Assembly (NCBI RefSeq): GCF_000614025.1
Contig: NZ_BAKF01000008.1
Location: 1 to 64,000, forward strand
Source: Prevotella aurantiaca JCM 15754
GTDB taxonomy: Bacteria; Bacteroidota; Bacteroidia; Bacteroidales; Bacteroidaceae
Direction of reading: 5' to 3'
DNA: 64,000 nucleotides
Below the pieces are notes generated by a model. That model was not told where the DNA came from. It saw only the letters and a list, made by a program, of their open reading frames with translations, and did no database searches. Position numbers and translations under genes: made by a program. Shown one piece after another: positions 9,227-19,811 of the stretch (within the stretch, counting starts at the first letter, position 1; each line of letters starts with the position of its first letter).

Positions 9227-10444
9227 ATGAAAAAACTATTACGTTTGACCTTGGCGACAATAATGCTCGCCACAACACAAGTTAGTACAGCCCAAGTTAA
9301 GATGGCTCCCAACTATTTTCGCGCCGACCCAGCAGTCTACAAATACAGAATGGCGCAGGTAGTAGATTGGAAAGGTTCGGAAGACGAGCAGACAACAAAG
9401 TACATTTACGATGAACGCGGCTGTCTTATCAGAGAAGAATACGGCATGAATAAAACCCCTGCAGTTTATGTTTACAACTACTCATACGACGAAAATGGCT
9501 ACATGATTAAGAAAGAAGAAGTGGCTTTAAACACCAGCAATAACTTTCCGGTTACTTCTTCCAGACACATTTACAAACGCGATGAACACGGATATGTAAC
9601 CGAATATACTCGCGCTACGCACCACGGCACTGAACCCGATGTAAACACACTTACCGAAGATGTCATTATGAAGTTTGTTTACGACGACCAAATGCGCCTC
9701 ACCCGTGTAGATATTCGCCAATACGACTATCCATTAGATAAGATAGAAGACAACGTTGGACGCATTTGTAAAGTAGAATATGACGATAACGGACACGTCA
9801 GCTGCGTTAGTCAGATATACCCAGAGGGCGATGAACTTGTATGGAAAGAAGTATTTAAGTACGATGAAAAAGGTCGTCGTATTTCTATTATGAAGGTTCC
9901 TGGTCCTAACTACACTGTTCAAGACCGACTGACATGGACATGGCACTACGATGATGATGGCGATATTGATGAACATGGTAGTAGCAATGGATTCCAAAAA
10001 GAATACGAATACGACAAAACAAAACTTGCTTCTGAAACATTTATGATACTCGAAGCTACCGAAGCTGAATGGGCATTGCAAGGTCCTCTCAACTGTACGC
10101 TATTCAAAGAATTGCCAATGGAGAAGTTCTTCACACATGCACCGATAGGCGAAACAACTGATGAATCAGAAATAACTTACGAGCCAACTGGTACAGCCAG
10201 CAGCATTAACGACATTGAAACCATCGTGAAACCGCTGCAAACATACGTCGTTGACAATCAGCTCATGGTAAATATTCCAGCAAATCTTGTAGGAAAAACC
10301 TTGCAAATATTCAGTGCTACCGGTGCATGTATGCGCACTATTGCCGCAAATGGTTCGCAAGCAACACTCAACATCGCGAACTTTGCTCCAGGAATGTACG
10401 TCGTTAAAATTGCTAATCAGTCTGTGAAATTCATCAAACGATAA
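9227..10444 (+). CDS. Secreted YD-repeat-like protein with T9SS sorting tail
   Basis: A 405-residue protein with a signal peptide ending near STAQ. Residues about 55-250 contain at least six irregular repeats of the form YxYDExGxxIxxE (for example YDERGCLIREE, YDENGYMIKKEE, YDDNGHVSCV, YDEKGRRISI), reminiscent of YD/RHS-type beta repeats. The final 80 residues (VDNQLMVNIP, LQIFSATGACMR, FAPGMYVVKI) fit a type IX secretion sorting domain, so it is probably exported to the cell surface. It follows the HmuY-like gene after a terminator. The function is unknown. Confidence 0.75.
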   Translation: MKKLLRLTLATIMLATTQVSTAQVKMAPNYFRADPAVYKYRMAQVVDWKGSEDEQTTKYIYDERGCLIREEYGMNKTPAVYVYNYSYDENGYMIKKEEVALNTSNNFPVTSSRHIYKRDEHGYVTEYTRATHHGTEPDVNTLTEDVIMKFVYDDQMRLTRVDIRQYDYPLDKIEDNVGRICKVEYDDNGHVSCVSQIYPEGDELVWKEVFKYDEKGRRISIMKVPGPNYTVQDRLTWTWHYDDDGDIDEHGSSNGFQKEYEYDKTKLASETFMILEATEAEWALQGPLNCTLFKELPMEKFFTHAPIGETTDESEITYEPTGTASSINDIETIVKPLQTYVVDNQLMVNIPANLVGKTLQIFSATGACMRTIAANGSQATLNIANFAPGMYVVKIANQSVKFIKR

Positions 10445-10511
10445 ATAAATGACTGCTAATTGATTTAATCTTAAAAAACGAAACATCAATTTGATGTTGA
10501 AAATAGCAAAT

Positions 10512-10552
10512 GAAAAAGGGAGTAGACTATATGAGCTACTCCCTTTTCTTTT
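10512..10552. terminator. Bidirectional terminator between convergent genes
   Basis: AAAAGGGAGTAG (10514-10525) pairs with CTACTCCCTTTT (10536-10547). A/T runs on both sides let it serve the gene on the left and the leftward DUF417 gene. Confidence 0.75.
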
Positions 10553-10574
10553 ATTCTAATGAATCCTGCTAATA

Positions 10575-11159
10575 TTATCGTTGCTTCTTAAGAATTCGCT
10601 GTGCACAATCTGCTAATACTACTACTGCCGAAGCAAGAATACATACATCTTTAATAACCAATCTGCCTGCGCCCGTCAATAACGGGAATCCGTGCTCTCC
10701 ACTTCCAAGGTCGGGCACCCATGCTTCTGGCGTTGTAACAAGGAAAGAAAGTGTTCCAATAGTCATTATTATAACTAATCCCGTTCCAACAAAGCCAATC
10801 TTTGGGAACCAAATGCCCAACAATGTCAAGATACCAAACGACATAATAGCCAAACCCAAGCCATGTGAGAAGGTATAAGTGTTATTCTCTTTATGCCATT
10901 CGTGCTTAACTTTGTCGAATTCTCCCTCTTTCAGCTTATAATCTTTATACTCAGGCGCGTCCTTAGCATAGAAGAAACTCATAAACGGACTATTAGCAAC
11001 GAAAGGTACAATACCTTCTGCCTCGTAGTTCCAGAATTTCAAACCACCAATCCATACAAAAATTATAAAGATTGCAACGCGTACTAAATGAATTCCTATC
11101 CCCTTTAGAGATGCTGCCAGTTCGAGTACGAACTGTACTAATGATGCAATTTTGTTCAT
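10575..11159 (-). CDS. DUF417 (YkgB/RclC-like) inner-membrane protein
   Basis: A 194-residue membrane protein with four predicted hydrophobic helices. The family signature near the N-terminus is visible (GGLKFWNYEAEGIVPFVANS, then SPFMSFFY) together with a C-terminal LTGAGRLVIKD segment. In enterobacteria the relative RclC belongs to a reactive-chlorine stress operon. Here the gene stands alone, so only a broad stress or redox role can be inferred. A 30-residue charged loop after SFFYAKDAPE is longer than I would expect for the family. Confidence 0.82.
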   Translation of the reverse strand: MNKIASLVQFVLELAASLKGIGIHLVRVAIFIIFVWIGGLKFWNYEAEGIVPFVANSPFMSFFYAKDAPEYKDYKLKEGEFDKVKHEWHKENNTYTFSHGLGLAIMSFGILTLLGIWFPKIGFVGTGLVIIMTIGTLSFLVTTPEAWVPDLGSGEHGFPLLTGAGRLVIKDVCILASAVVVLADCAQRILKKQR

Positions 11160-11280
11160 AAATGTTTAATCCTAAAATGTTATATTCTGTTTATAAAAAT
11201 GTAAATAAATTGCTACAGCATAACAACAACCTCCGCTATTATTTGCTGTAAGCATCTAACTATAAATAGTTAATATGTCG

Positions 11281-11310
11281 CAAAGGTATACATTTATTTT
11301 TAAACAACAA
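11281..11310 (-). promoter_or_regulatory. Promoter of the DUF417 gene
   Basis: On the minus strand TTG (11308-11310), 19 bases, then TACCTTTG (11281-11288). This predicts a leader of roughly 115 bases. Confidence 0.5.
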
Positions 11311-11387
11311 GCAATATTATTGTAATTGTTACAATATTTAGCTACATTTAATTGCCAAGAAAACGGATAATGCATAATCATCTGACC

Positions 11388-11535
11388 ACCAAAGCTTTAC
11401 AAAATAGGCTCTTTTGCAATGTAAAACAGGCACTATTACACGACAAAACAGGCTCTTTTGCAATGTAAAATAGGCACTTTTGAAAAACGATAGCGAAACT
11501 ATTGTTTTAGATTACATTTTTCTTTACAAATCAGG
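11388..11535. repeat. Intergenic repeat element, copy 1
   Basis: Two 34-base units differing by C/T swaps (11401-11434 and 11445-11478) share GGCTCTTTTGCAATGTAAAA. The element ends with TTACATTTTTCTTTACAAA. The same succession of motifs recurs at 22106-22250. Both copies lie in gene-free DNA close to a strong terminator hairpin. Confidence 0.6.
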
Positions 11536-11621
11536 GCAACTTAATTTGTAAATCCATACATTATATAGCAATTTGTTTTGTAATTGTTTTCATGGCACAT
11601 TAAGAAAGATTTGAGAACAAA

Positions 11622-11660
11622 AAATGGGTGTGCTCAACAGATTGTTTGAGCACACCCACT
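11622..11660 (-). terminator. Terminator of the C69 peptidase gene
   Basis: TGGGTGTGCTCAA (11625-11637) pairs perfectly with TTGAGCACACCCA (11646-11658). On the minus strand the stem is followed by a T run. Confidence 0.8.
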
Positions 11661-11692
11661 TTAATACATATTGGTTAAAGCAGTGTCAGATA

Positions 11693-13132
11693 TTATGCGC
11701 CGTGGAACAAATACTCTGCTTGAATATCCTTTGTAAGCTGTGTAAACAACTCTTCTTGCAAGCGGTCGGCAAGTTCAATGCCCTTTATGAGAATCTTATT
11801 GGAAAACTCCTGTAACATATCCTTTGCACGCAAAGGCTGTGTTTTGTAGATACGCAAGTACTCTTCCTCCATTTCGCGTTGGCGTTGGTCGGTTTCTTTC
11901 TCAAACTCCAGATATGCTTTCTTAATCATTGGTGCGTATTTGTTGTAGTTAACCATGCCCAATGTCATTACCTTACGGAACTTCCAGTAAGCCGAATCTA
12001 CGCTCGCGACATTCGTACCTTTCTTATAAGCCTCCGGATAAGAGGTTATTCCCTGATAGAGCGGAAGGAATAAGCCAAGATCAGCCATACCCATTGCCAC
12101 GTAGTTCACACATCCAATGGCTTGTGGAAGTTCTGGACGAACCTGCAAAATATGTGTTTGTGTTGTACGGAAGATAGAAACTGGACGATAGGGTTCCTTA
12201 GGATTGCTATGCAAATAAGGGTCGTGTTCTGTATTATCGTAGTGGAAACGGAAGGCATGACGCATATCTGCAATGCTAATTGGCTTCTCTGCTTTAGCAT
12301 AAACTGGAAATGTATTCTTTGTAACATCATTCTTAATGCTTGGCGAGAACATTCCTTGCAATCCCCATACACGTGGATAGTTGTATGTGGTATCAAGTTT
12401 TATGTCGCGTGCATAAGCCTCGTGGAAATCGAAAACGCCCTTATTAGGGTCGTATAAACCATGTTTTTCGGCAAACTCCAACAGGTCGTTTGAAGCCATA
12501 TAGTTTTCTGTATCCAGCGGATCGTAAAGGCGGAAACGACTCTGATTACCAGTAACAAAATATTGGTCTTTAGGCATACGACAAGCCAACCAACGATGAC
12601 CACACGCTGTTTCAAGATACCATATCTCCTTATTATCTACAAAACCGATACCAAAACCTTCGGCAATACCATGTTTTTCAATCAACATGCCTAATCGTTC
12701 AACGCCTTCGCGCGCTGTGCGAATATAGGGCAGAACGACATTAAACACGGCATTCTCAGCTATTCCAGTCTCTACGAGTGGATCATACTTCAACACTTCA
12801 TCGTTACTGAATATACTTTCAGTAGCGCTCATGCCTACACCAGCAGTATTAAAGCCTGCACTTCCCCAGTGATTGGGCAGACAATAGGGTGCCAAAGCGC
12901 TATAACCCAAAGCCTCTTTAGGGAGTTCACAGCGGAAAGGACTATCTTTTGCAACGTATTCGGTTGCTCCTTCTGTTGTATCTTCGTAGATTTCGTAGTT
13001 CTTTGCCTCCATGGCGTCCCAGTCTTCGGAACGTGCTACTATCATAGAACCATCGCATGTCATGTCTTGTCCCACTATCATCGTGGTACATTCTGATGGT
13101 AAATTGCTTACCAAAACTTTGTTTTCTTTCAT
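11693..13132 (-). CDS. C69 family dipeptidase
   Basis: A 479-residue Ntn-hydrolase of the dipeptidase A/peptidase U34 family. The segment ECTTMIVGQDMTCDGSMIVA is diagnostic: Cys15 is the likely nucleophile, released by removal of a short propeptide (residues 1-14). The following ARSEDWDA matches the family. No classic signal peptide is present, so it is probably cytoplasmic, cleaving dipeptides in a peptide-fermenting organism. It is transcribed alone; TACATTTG at 13168-13175 on the minus strand is a plausible -7 element. Confidence 0.9.
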   Translation of the reverse strand: MKENKVLVSNLPSECTTMIVGQDMTCDGSMIVARSEDWDAMEAKNYEIYEDTTEGATEYVAKDSPFRCELPKEALGYSALAPYCLPNHWGSAGFNTAGVGMSATESIFSNDEVLKYDPLVETGIAENAVFNVVLPYIRTAREGVERLGMLIEKHGIAEGFGIGFVDNKEIWYLETACGHRWLACRMPKDQYFVTGNQSRFRLYDPLDTENYMASNDLLEFAEKHGLYDPNKGVFDFHEAYARDIKLDTTYNYPRVWGLQGMFSPSIKNDVTKNTFPVYAKAEKPISIADMRHAFRFHYDNTEHDPYLHSNPKEPYRPVSIFRTTQTHILQVRPELPQAIGCVNYVAMGMADLGLFLPLYQGITSYPEAYKKGTNVASVDSAYWKFRKVMTLGMVNYNKYAPMIKKAYLEFEKETDQRQREMEEEYLRIYKTQPLRAKDMLQEFSNKILIKGIELADRLQEELFTQLTKDIQAEYLFHGA

Positions 13133-13537
13133 AAATATGTTCTGTTTTAAGATATAACTTCTAAGAGCAAATGTAAGTAAAATAATTGAATTGAAGAAGG
13201 AGATAAGCTGATTTATTATTATTTTACCTAATTGTAGGTAATCAAAAACATAATAAAAGACTGTCCAATTACTCTAAAATACAACTTTATAGTATTTTCT
13301 ATGGCCTGGTAGACTGACTTACTTTCTATTCGAGATGACACAGTAAACAATGTGTTCAAAAAGAGAATAGAAAGGTTCGGGATGGTAAAAATATATCAAA
13401 CTAATTTACAAGAGGCCTGATACCAATAGAGGTGTTTTGGAGAAATAACCTTACTAAACAAACTTAAAAATAAGAGATAAATTCAATAATTTACATAATT
13501 AACTAAGAAAATAGGATATTATCTAAAGAATTCTAAG
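13133..13537. other. Gene-free interval
   Basis: AT-rich DNA between the divergent C69 peptidase and DUF6242 genes. I see no tRNA, convincing small gene or strong hairpin. A -7-like TAAATTTG at 13538-13545 just after it probably serves the DUF6242 gene. Confidence 0.4.
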
Positions 13538-13571
13538 TAAATTTGCAGACAAATTGTATAATTACCGCTCA

Positions 13572-14956
13572 ATGAGAAATAAGATATATTCCCTTGTAGC
13601 AATGCTTACAATGGCACTTGCACTGACTTCGTGCTTTGAAGACGAAGAGAAAAAACCAGAAAATAAGTCGCATGCAACTGCGATTATAGCTTTCTCTATA
13701 AAGGAAGTTAAGGCTCCTCGTGATACAGTTACCAATCTGGAAAAGACACAACAGTTATCGCTAAGATTCAATCCAAAGCATATAGATTCTATATCGACCA
13801 AAATAACGGCACAATCTACAACCCTGATTCGCTGCCTTATGGTACAAGAGTAAAGGCTACACTAGCAAACATCGCAACTAAAAGCGGTGGAAAGGTTTTC
13901 ATTAAGGCTATTTCTGGAGAAGAACAGACGGCATTTAGTGAGAACGATTCTATTGATTTCTCGCAACCACGTATGGTTATGGTGTATTCACAAGACGGAA
14001 ACTATCGTCGTTCATACACGATAACAGTGAATGTTCACAAGCAACGTGGCAACGAATTTACTTGGAAGGCATTCGATAACAATGCTAACTTTGCCATGTT
14101 TGAGAATGCAAAGATGATAAATTATAATGGTAAAATCTACGTATTCGGTAAGAAAGGCACCCAAACCATTGGTTACTTTACGGCTGAAAACGATGGAAAC
14201 ACTTGGACACAGCTTCCTACCACCTTTGCTGCAGAAGCTTATAAGAGTGCTATCGTAAGCCAAGGAGCCATATATTTGCTTGACAACGGACAAGTAAAGC
14301 GTTCGAATGACGGCTCAACATGGACAATAATGGGTACAGCATCACTTAAACAACTTGTTGCGGCAAGCGAAACAGAGTTGTATGCTCTCTCTAATAGTAA
14401 CACGCTTATGGCTTCTAAAGATGGTGGTGCAAACTGGATAACCGAAACATTGGATACTGATGCAGGTAAATTACCATCTGAAGGAGTTGGTTATATGTTT
14501 CAAACATTGGCAACAAACAGCAAGATAAGCAGAGTTGTTATCTTCGGAACAAATGCATCAAGCAACTATGTGATAACATGGAGTAAGCTGTTAGACTCTT
14601 CCAATCCAACAACAAACTACAAGTGGTCGTATGTTAAGTCAGAGGCAAGCGAAGCTTATCTGCTTCCTAAAAATAATTATCTTAACATTCTTAACTACAA
14701 CAATAAAGCAATGGCATTTGGCGTTTCAACAGATGGAACGTTTGCACAAGTAAAGGAAAGCAGCAATAGTGGTATTGACTGGGTAGCCAACAAAACTTAC
14801 GTTTATCCTGCTACTTCAGCCTCAGGATGCTTCGCAATAACAGCAGATAGTCAAAACTATCTTTGGATTATCAACGGAAATAAAGTTTGGAAAGGCAGAA
14901 TTAATAGCATGGGCTGGACAAAACAACAGAAAGAATTTACAAGAACTACCTTCTAA
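13572..14956 (+). pseudogene. DUF6242-like surface lipoprotein, one-base frameshift
   Basis: The gene starts at ATG 13572 with a lipoprotein signal (MALALTSC). The frame is lost at a run of four A at 13741-13744; with a fifth A the protein continues as YRFYIDQNNGTIYNPDSLP and then through the intact 327-codon stretch, giving 461 residues. IYNPDSLPYGT and FSQPRMVMVYS are typical of Bacteroidales DUF6242-type lipoproteins. The C-terminal half contains BNR/Kelch-like repeats (DGSTWTIMG, DGGANWI, SNSGIDWVAN). It is probably surface exposed with unknown ligand. The DUF6089 gene follows after 60 bases, suggesting an operon. Confidence 0.75.
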
Positions 14957-15016
14957 AAGGAATGTAACTGAAAGGTTGTAAAACACTTTTAGCAATCATA
15001 AATTAATAGCAAAGAT

Positions 15017-15708
15017 ATGAAACGTATCCTCTTTTACATATTGCTCCTTATTATTTCTGCACCTCTTCAGGCGCAGGATGGTGAGGAATATAGAATGGAA
15101 CTGGGTGCGGGAGCAGGCTTAATGGGCTACCTCGGCGATTTTAATGGTTCGCTGACAAAGAACCTTCAGCCTATGGGAACTATATTGGCACGCTATGCCT
15201 TCAACCATATATGGGATTAAAGTTCAATATTTCGTATGGAAAGATGAAAGGAAAGTCAAGCGATGTAAAGACTTACTATCCTAAATTTGCAACATCTCCC
15301 TACGAATTCAACAACACTTTAATAGACGTTGGAGTTACTTACGAATACAATTTCTGGCCGTATGGCACAGGAAGAGAATACAGAGGAGCACAACGATTAA
15401 CTCCTTTTGTGTCTGGCGGATTAGGTGCTACCTACGTGCAAGTTAACAATGGTGATAAAAAATCAGTCTTCTCAGCAAATGTTCCTATAGGTATAGGTAT
15501 CAAATACAAAATGGGTGAGCGAACAAACATCGGACTAACATGGGCGATGCATTTCTGTTTTTCTGATGAATTGGACGGCCAAAAGGACCCATATGATATA
15601 AAAAGTAGTGGTGCTTTCAAGAATACAGACAGCTATTCGACACTGCAACTCACCATTACTTATAGCTTTATGACAAAATGCCGTACTTGTCACAATGAAG
15701 ATGAGTAG
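15017..15708 (+). pseudogene. DUF6089-like outer-membrane beta-barrel protein, one-base frameshift
   Basis: A signal peptide (MKRILFYILLLIISAPLQAQ) is followed by ELGAGAGLMGYLGDFNGS, typical of the DUF6089 family in Bacteroidetes. At AACCATATATGGGATTAAAG the frame breaks; a fourth G at about 15208 gives NHIWGLKFNISYGK and a continuous protein of 230 residues with alternating beta-strand patterns. The C-terminus has a Cys pair (CRTCHNEDE). It lies just upstream of uppS and bamA, fitting an outer-membrane role. Sequencing error and true mutation are both possible. Confidence 0.78.
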
Positions 15709-15766
15709 ACTAAATCTGTCCTCATTGATTGGTAATTAAAATAAGAAACAATAAATCTTCGCAAAC

Positions 15767-16525
15767 ATGGCAGAAGAATTAGATATGAAACGCATACCAC
15801 AGCACATTGCAATCATTATGGATGGCAATGGTCGCTGGGCTACCGAACGTAATAAACCACGCTCGTATGGTCATCAGGCTGGGGTTGATACAGTGCGTCG
15901 GATAACTTCAGAATGTACTCGGTTGGGCGTAAAGTATCTCACACTTTACACCTTTTCTACAGAAAACTGGAACCGTCCGACGGACGAAATCGCTGCACTT
16001 ATGGGACTGGTACTTACTTCTCTTGAAGATGAAATCTTTATGAAGAACAATGTTCGCTTCCGAGTTATTGGCGATATCAAGCGTCTTCCAGAAGCAGTAG
16101 CAGTTAAACTGCAAGAAACTATGGAGCATACGGCTAAGAATAACGCCATGACAATGGTGGTAGCTCTTAGCTATTCCGCTCGTTGGGAGCTTACAGAAGC
16201 GACTAAACAGCTTGCTGCAAGGGTAGAAAAAGGCGAGTTAAACATTGAAGACATTGACGAAAGCACTATCAGCAATAGTCTTTGCACAAGCTTTATGCCC
16301 GATCCCGACTTACTTATCAGAACTGGTGGCGAGTTCCGCATATCGAATTACCTTCTTTGGCAGCTCGCTTATTCGGAACTATACTTCTGCGATACCTATT
16401 GGCCAGACTTCTCTGAAGAAGATTTGCATAAGGCAATTGCAGACTATCAGGGGCGTCAGCGTCGCTTTGGAAAAACAGAAAAGCAAGTAGAAACAGAACT
16501 AGAAAATAAAAAAGATACGCAATAA
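15767..16525 (+). CDS. uppS: Undecaprenyl diphosphate synthase
   Basis: A 252-residue cis-prenyltransferase that elongates farnesyl-PP with isopentenyl-PP to make the C55 lipid carrier for peptidoglycan and O-antigen. [12 protein letters not shown] holds the catalytic Asp19 and P-loop residues; [32 protein letters not shown] and TYWPDF are the other conserved blocks. Length is normal. The stop codon is immediately followed by the ATG of bamA, so the two are tightly coupled in an envelope operon. Confidence 0.97.
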   Translation: MAEELDMKRIPQHIAIIMDGNGRWATERNKPRSYGHQAGVDTVRRITSECTRLGVKYLTLYTFSTENWNRPTDEIAALMGLVLTSLEDEIFMKNNVRFRVIGDIKRLPEAVAVKLQETMEHTAKNNAMTMVVALSYSARWELTEATKQLAARVEKGELNIEDIDESTISNSLCTSFMPDPDLLIRTGGEFRISNYLLWQLAYSELYFCDTYWPDFSEEDLHKAIADYQGRQRRFGKTEKQVETELENKKDTQ

Positions 16526-19147
16526 ATGAGTAATACGAAAAAGGTCTTAATACTCTTGGCTGCTATTTTCAGCTTCAGCTTACAGATGAAAGCGCAGCAG
16601 AAAATAGTTAACCCTGTCATTTCATACGCTACCAATCCGCAGCAGTATAAGTTAGCTGGTGTCGCTGTATCGGGAGTGGAAGGCTACGAAGATTATGTTC
16701 TTGTGGGAATCTCGGGATTAACTATAGGGCAAGACATTGAAATACCAAGTACAGCAATCACTAATGCTGTGAAGCGTTATTGGAAACATGGTTTGTTTTC
16801 TGACGTTTCAATAGCTGTCGATTCCTTGGTTGGTGAAAAGGCATACCTGCACATTTACTTAACGGCACGCCCACGAATTTCTACCATTAACTACTCTGGA
16901 CTAAAGAAAACAGAGCGCGAAGACATGGAAAAAAAGCTGGGTATCATGAAAGGTGGGCAGATAACACCTAACATGATAGACCGTGCAAGAATTATTGCAA
17001 AGAAGTATTTTGAAGACAAAGGATACAAAGATGCTGTAGTGCAGATACGTCAGCGCGATGATGTTACGGCTAAAAATCAAGTTATTCTTGACGTTGATAT
17101 TGACAAAAAAGAGAAGAAAAAGGTACGTAAGATTATTATAGATGGAAACAATCAGCTTGCTGATAAATATATAAAAGGTTCGCTTATTAAAAAAGGAGCA
17201 TTTGAAAAAACAAACGAGGCTGGCAAGCTTTCGAATATTTTCAAGCCTAAGAAGTTTACACCTGAACGCTGGGAAGAAGATAAAAAGCACCTTATTGAAA
17301 AGTATTACGAACACGGTTTCCGCGATGCAACTATCCTAAAAGATAGTATTTGGAACGAAGACGATAAGCACGTGAACGTATATGTAAAAGTTGACGAAGG
17401 GAAGAAATATTATATTCGCAACATTAATTGGGTGGGAAATACAGTTTATTCAACTGATTATCTTAATGCATTGCTTGATATGAAGAAAGGAGACGTCTAC
17501 AATCAGAAATTCCTTTCCAAGCGATTAATTGAGGATGAATCTTCTGTTGGTAACCAATATTGGAACCACGGATACCTCTTTTACAACTTACAACCTACGG
17601 AAATAAATATTGTTGGCGACTCTATTGACCTTGAAATGCGTATTTTCGAAGGTCAACAAGCACGTATCAAACGAGTGCGAATCAATGGTAACGACCGTAT
17701 TTATGAGAATGTTGTCCGCCGTGAAATGCGTACAAAACCAGGCGATCTTTTCTCTAAAGAAGCTTTGATGCGTACTGCTCGTGACTTGGCATCTATGGGA
17801 CACTTTGACCCAGAGTCAGTGAATCCAGATCCAAAACCAAGCTATGAAGATGGCACTGTAGACATTAACTGGAACTTAAAACAGAAATCTAACGACCAAA
17901 TACAGTTACAGTTAGGTTGGGGACAGATGGGTGCGCTATTGCAATTGGGCTTAAAACTGAACAACTTCTCTATTGCAAACTTGCTTAAAAAGAACAAGGA
18001 ACACAGAGGATTCCTGCCTATTGGCGATGGCGAAACAATGTCGTTGAATGCCCAAACCAACGGTAAATACTACCAGTCTTACGGTTTGCAATACGCCACA
18101 AACTGGTTTGGAGGCAAACGTCCTATACAATTTACACTCGGTGCAAACTTCTCGAAGTCTACCGATTTGAACTCAAACTACTACAGCCGCAGCTACATGG
18201 AGAACTATTATAATTACATGTATGGAGGTGTAGGAAACTATAATTACAACAACTACGAGAACTATCTTGACCCTAATAAATATATTCAAATTTGGGGTTT
18301 CTATGCAGGTTGGGGTAAGAGACTAAGATGGCCAGACGACTATTTCCAGCTTTCTGTACAGCTATCGTATCAGCGTTACATGTTGAAGAACTGGCGTTAC
18401 TTCTTCATAATGTCTAATGGTACAGCCAACAACCTGAGCTTAAACCTTTCGCTCAATCGTAGTTCGACCGACAACCAGCTCTTCCCACGCACAGGTTCAG
18501 AGTTCACTGCGTCGCTCTCAATTACTCCTCCATGGTCTAAATTCGACAAGAAAGACTACAAGAACCTTGCTAACGACCGTTTCTCTGCTACTTATCAGCA
18601 AGAGCAACAAGAGAAATACCGCTGGGTAGAATACCACAAATGGAAGTTTAAGGCACGCACCTTTACGGCTCTTACCAATGGTAGCAAATGCTTTGTATTG
18701 ATGACTCGTGTTGAATTTGGTTTGTTAGGAAGCTACAACCGCTATAAGAAGAGCCCATTTGAAACCTTCTATATGGGTGGTGATGGTATGAGTGGATATT
18801 CATCTAACTATGCTCAAGAAACCATAGGTTTGCGCGGTTACGATAATGGACAGCTTACACAGCACGGAGAAGGCTATGCTTACGATCGTATGACTCTTGA
18901 ACTTCGCTATCCATTCCTCCTTGGTAATACAACCATTTATGGTCTTACCTTCTTAGAAGCAGGTAATGCTTGGACCGAAACATCGAAGTTCAATCCATTC
19001 GATATGAAGCGTTCTGCAGGTGTAGGTGTCCGTATCTTCCTTCCAATGATAGGTATGATGGGTATCGACTGGGCTTACGGATTTGACAAAGTCTTTGGTA
19101 AAAGAGGTGGAAGTCAGTTCCACTTCATATTGGGACAAGAATTTTAA
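16526..19147 (+). CDS. bamA: Outer-membrane protein assembly factor BamA
   Basis: An 873-residue Omp85-family protein that folds and inserts beta-barrel proteins. It has a signal peptide (ending FSLQMKAQ), successive POTRA domains over residues about 45-440 (for example the INYSGLKKTEREDMEKKLG and RIKRVRINGNDRIYENVVRR blocks) and a C-terminal barrel from about 480. Near the end IGLRGYDNGQLT is close to the conserved Omp85 RGF/RGY lid-loop motif. It directly follows uppS and precedes Skp-like chaperone genes that deliver barrel proteins. Confidence 0.96.
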   Translation: MSNTKKVLILLAAIFSFSLQMKAQQKIVNPVISYATNPQQYKLAGVAVSGVEGYEDYVLVGISGLTIGQDIEIPSTAITNAVKRYWKHGLFSDVSIAVDSLVGEKAYLHIYLTARPRISTINYSGLKKTEREDMEKKLGIMKGGQITPNMIDRARIIAKKYFEDKGYKDAVVQIRQRDDVTAKNQVILDVDIDKKEKKKVRKIIIDGNNQLADKYIKGSLIKKGAFEKTNEAGKLSNIFKPKKFTPERWEEDKKHLIEKYYEHGFRDATILKDSIWNEDDKHVNVYVKVDEGKKYYIRNINWVGNTVYSTDYLNALLDMKKGDVYNQKFLSKRLIEDESSVGNQYWNHGYLFYNLQPTEINIVGDSIDLEMRIFEGQQARIKRVRINGNDRIYENVVRREMRTKPGDLFSKEALMRTARDLASMGHFDPESVNPDPKPSYEDGTVDINWNLKQKSNDQIQLQLGWGQMGALLQLGLKLNNFSIANLLKKNKEHRGFLPIGDGETMSLNAQTNGKYYQSYGLQYATNWFGGKRPIQFTLGANFSKSTDLNSNYYSRSYMENYYNYMYGGVGNYNYNNYENYLDPNKYIQIWGFYAGWGKRLRWPDDYFQLSVQLSYQRYMLKNWRYFFIMSNGTANNLSLNLSLNRSSTDNQLFPRTGSEFTASLSITPPWSKFDKKDYKNLANDRFSATYQQEQQEKYRWVEYHKWKFKARTFTALTNGSKCFVLMTRVEFGLLGSYNRYKKSPFETFYMGGDGMSGYSSNYAQETIGLRGYDNGQLTQHGEGYAYDRMTLELRYPFLLGNTTIYGLTFLEAGNAWTETSKFNPFDMKRSAGVGVRIFLPMIGMMGIDWAYGFDKVFGKRGGSQFHFILGQEF

Positions 19148-19209
19148 TAACTTAACAATGCCATTTCTCAACAGAAGAGGCATACAGATAACAAGAAGAA
19201 ATATTGACA

Positions 19210-19728
19210 ATGAAAAAGTTATTTGCATTATGCTTGGTAGCTGTTGTCGCTATAACAGCCCATGCGCAGAAGTTTGCGCTCCTTGATATGGAGTATGTGC
19301 TCAGCAATGTTCCTGCTTATGAACGTGCCAACGAGCAATTGAACCAAGTTAGTAAGAAGTGGCAAGCAGAAGTAGAAGCACTCAATACAGAAGCATCTAC
19401 GATGTATAAGAATTATCAAAACGAGGTAGTATTCCTCTCACAAGAACAGAAAAAAAAGAAACAAGAAGCAATATTAGCAAAAGAAAAACAAGCAGCTGAC
19501 TTGAAGCGCAAGTATTTCGGTCCAGAAGGAGAATTGTACAAGAAGCGCACTAGCCTTATCACTCCAATTCAAGACGAAATATACAACGCCGTCAAGGATA
19601 TTGCCGATCAACGCGGTTATAGCCTCGTTATTGATCGTGCAAGCACAACAGCTGGCATCATCTATGGTTCACCAAAGATTGATATTAGCAACGAGGTATT
19701 GGCAAAATTAGGTTATAGCAACCAATAA
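19210..19728 (+). CDS. Skp/OmpH family periplasmic chaperone, first copy
   Basis: A 172-residue protein starting at ATG 19210; an upstream in-frame TTG is unlikely. The signal peptide (MKKLFALCLVAVVAITAHAQ) is followed by the OmpH opening FALLDMEYVLSNVPAYERA, a Lys/Gln/Glu-rich coiled coil (about 60-110) that would form the tentacles of a trimer, and the end segment GYSLVIDRASTTAGIIY. Skp binds unfolded outer-membrane proteins. It lies 62 bases after bamA. Confidence 0.93.
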   Translation: MKKLFALCLVAVVAITAHAQKFALLDMEYVLSNVPAYERANEQLNQVSKKWQAEVEALNTEASTMYKNYQNEVVFLSQEQKKKKQEAILAKEKQAADLKRKYFGPEGELYKKRTSLITPIQDEIYNAVKDIADQRGYSLVIDRASTTAGIIYGSPKIDISNEVLAKLGYSNQ

Positions 19729-19811
19729 ACGTAATGGTTGTAAAACCATAGAATAACAAAGAAGAAATAATATATAAGCAATTACAAACATTTTAAACTA
19801 TAGAAAGAAAT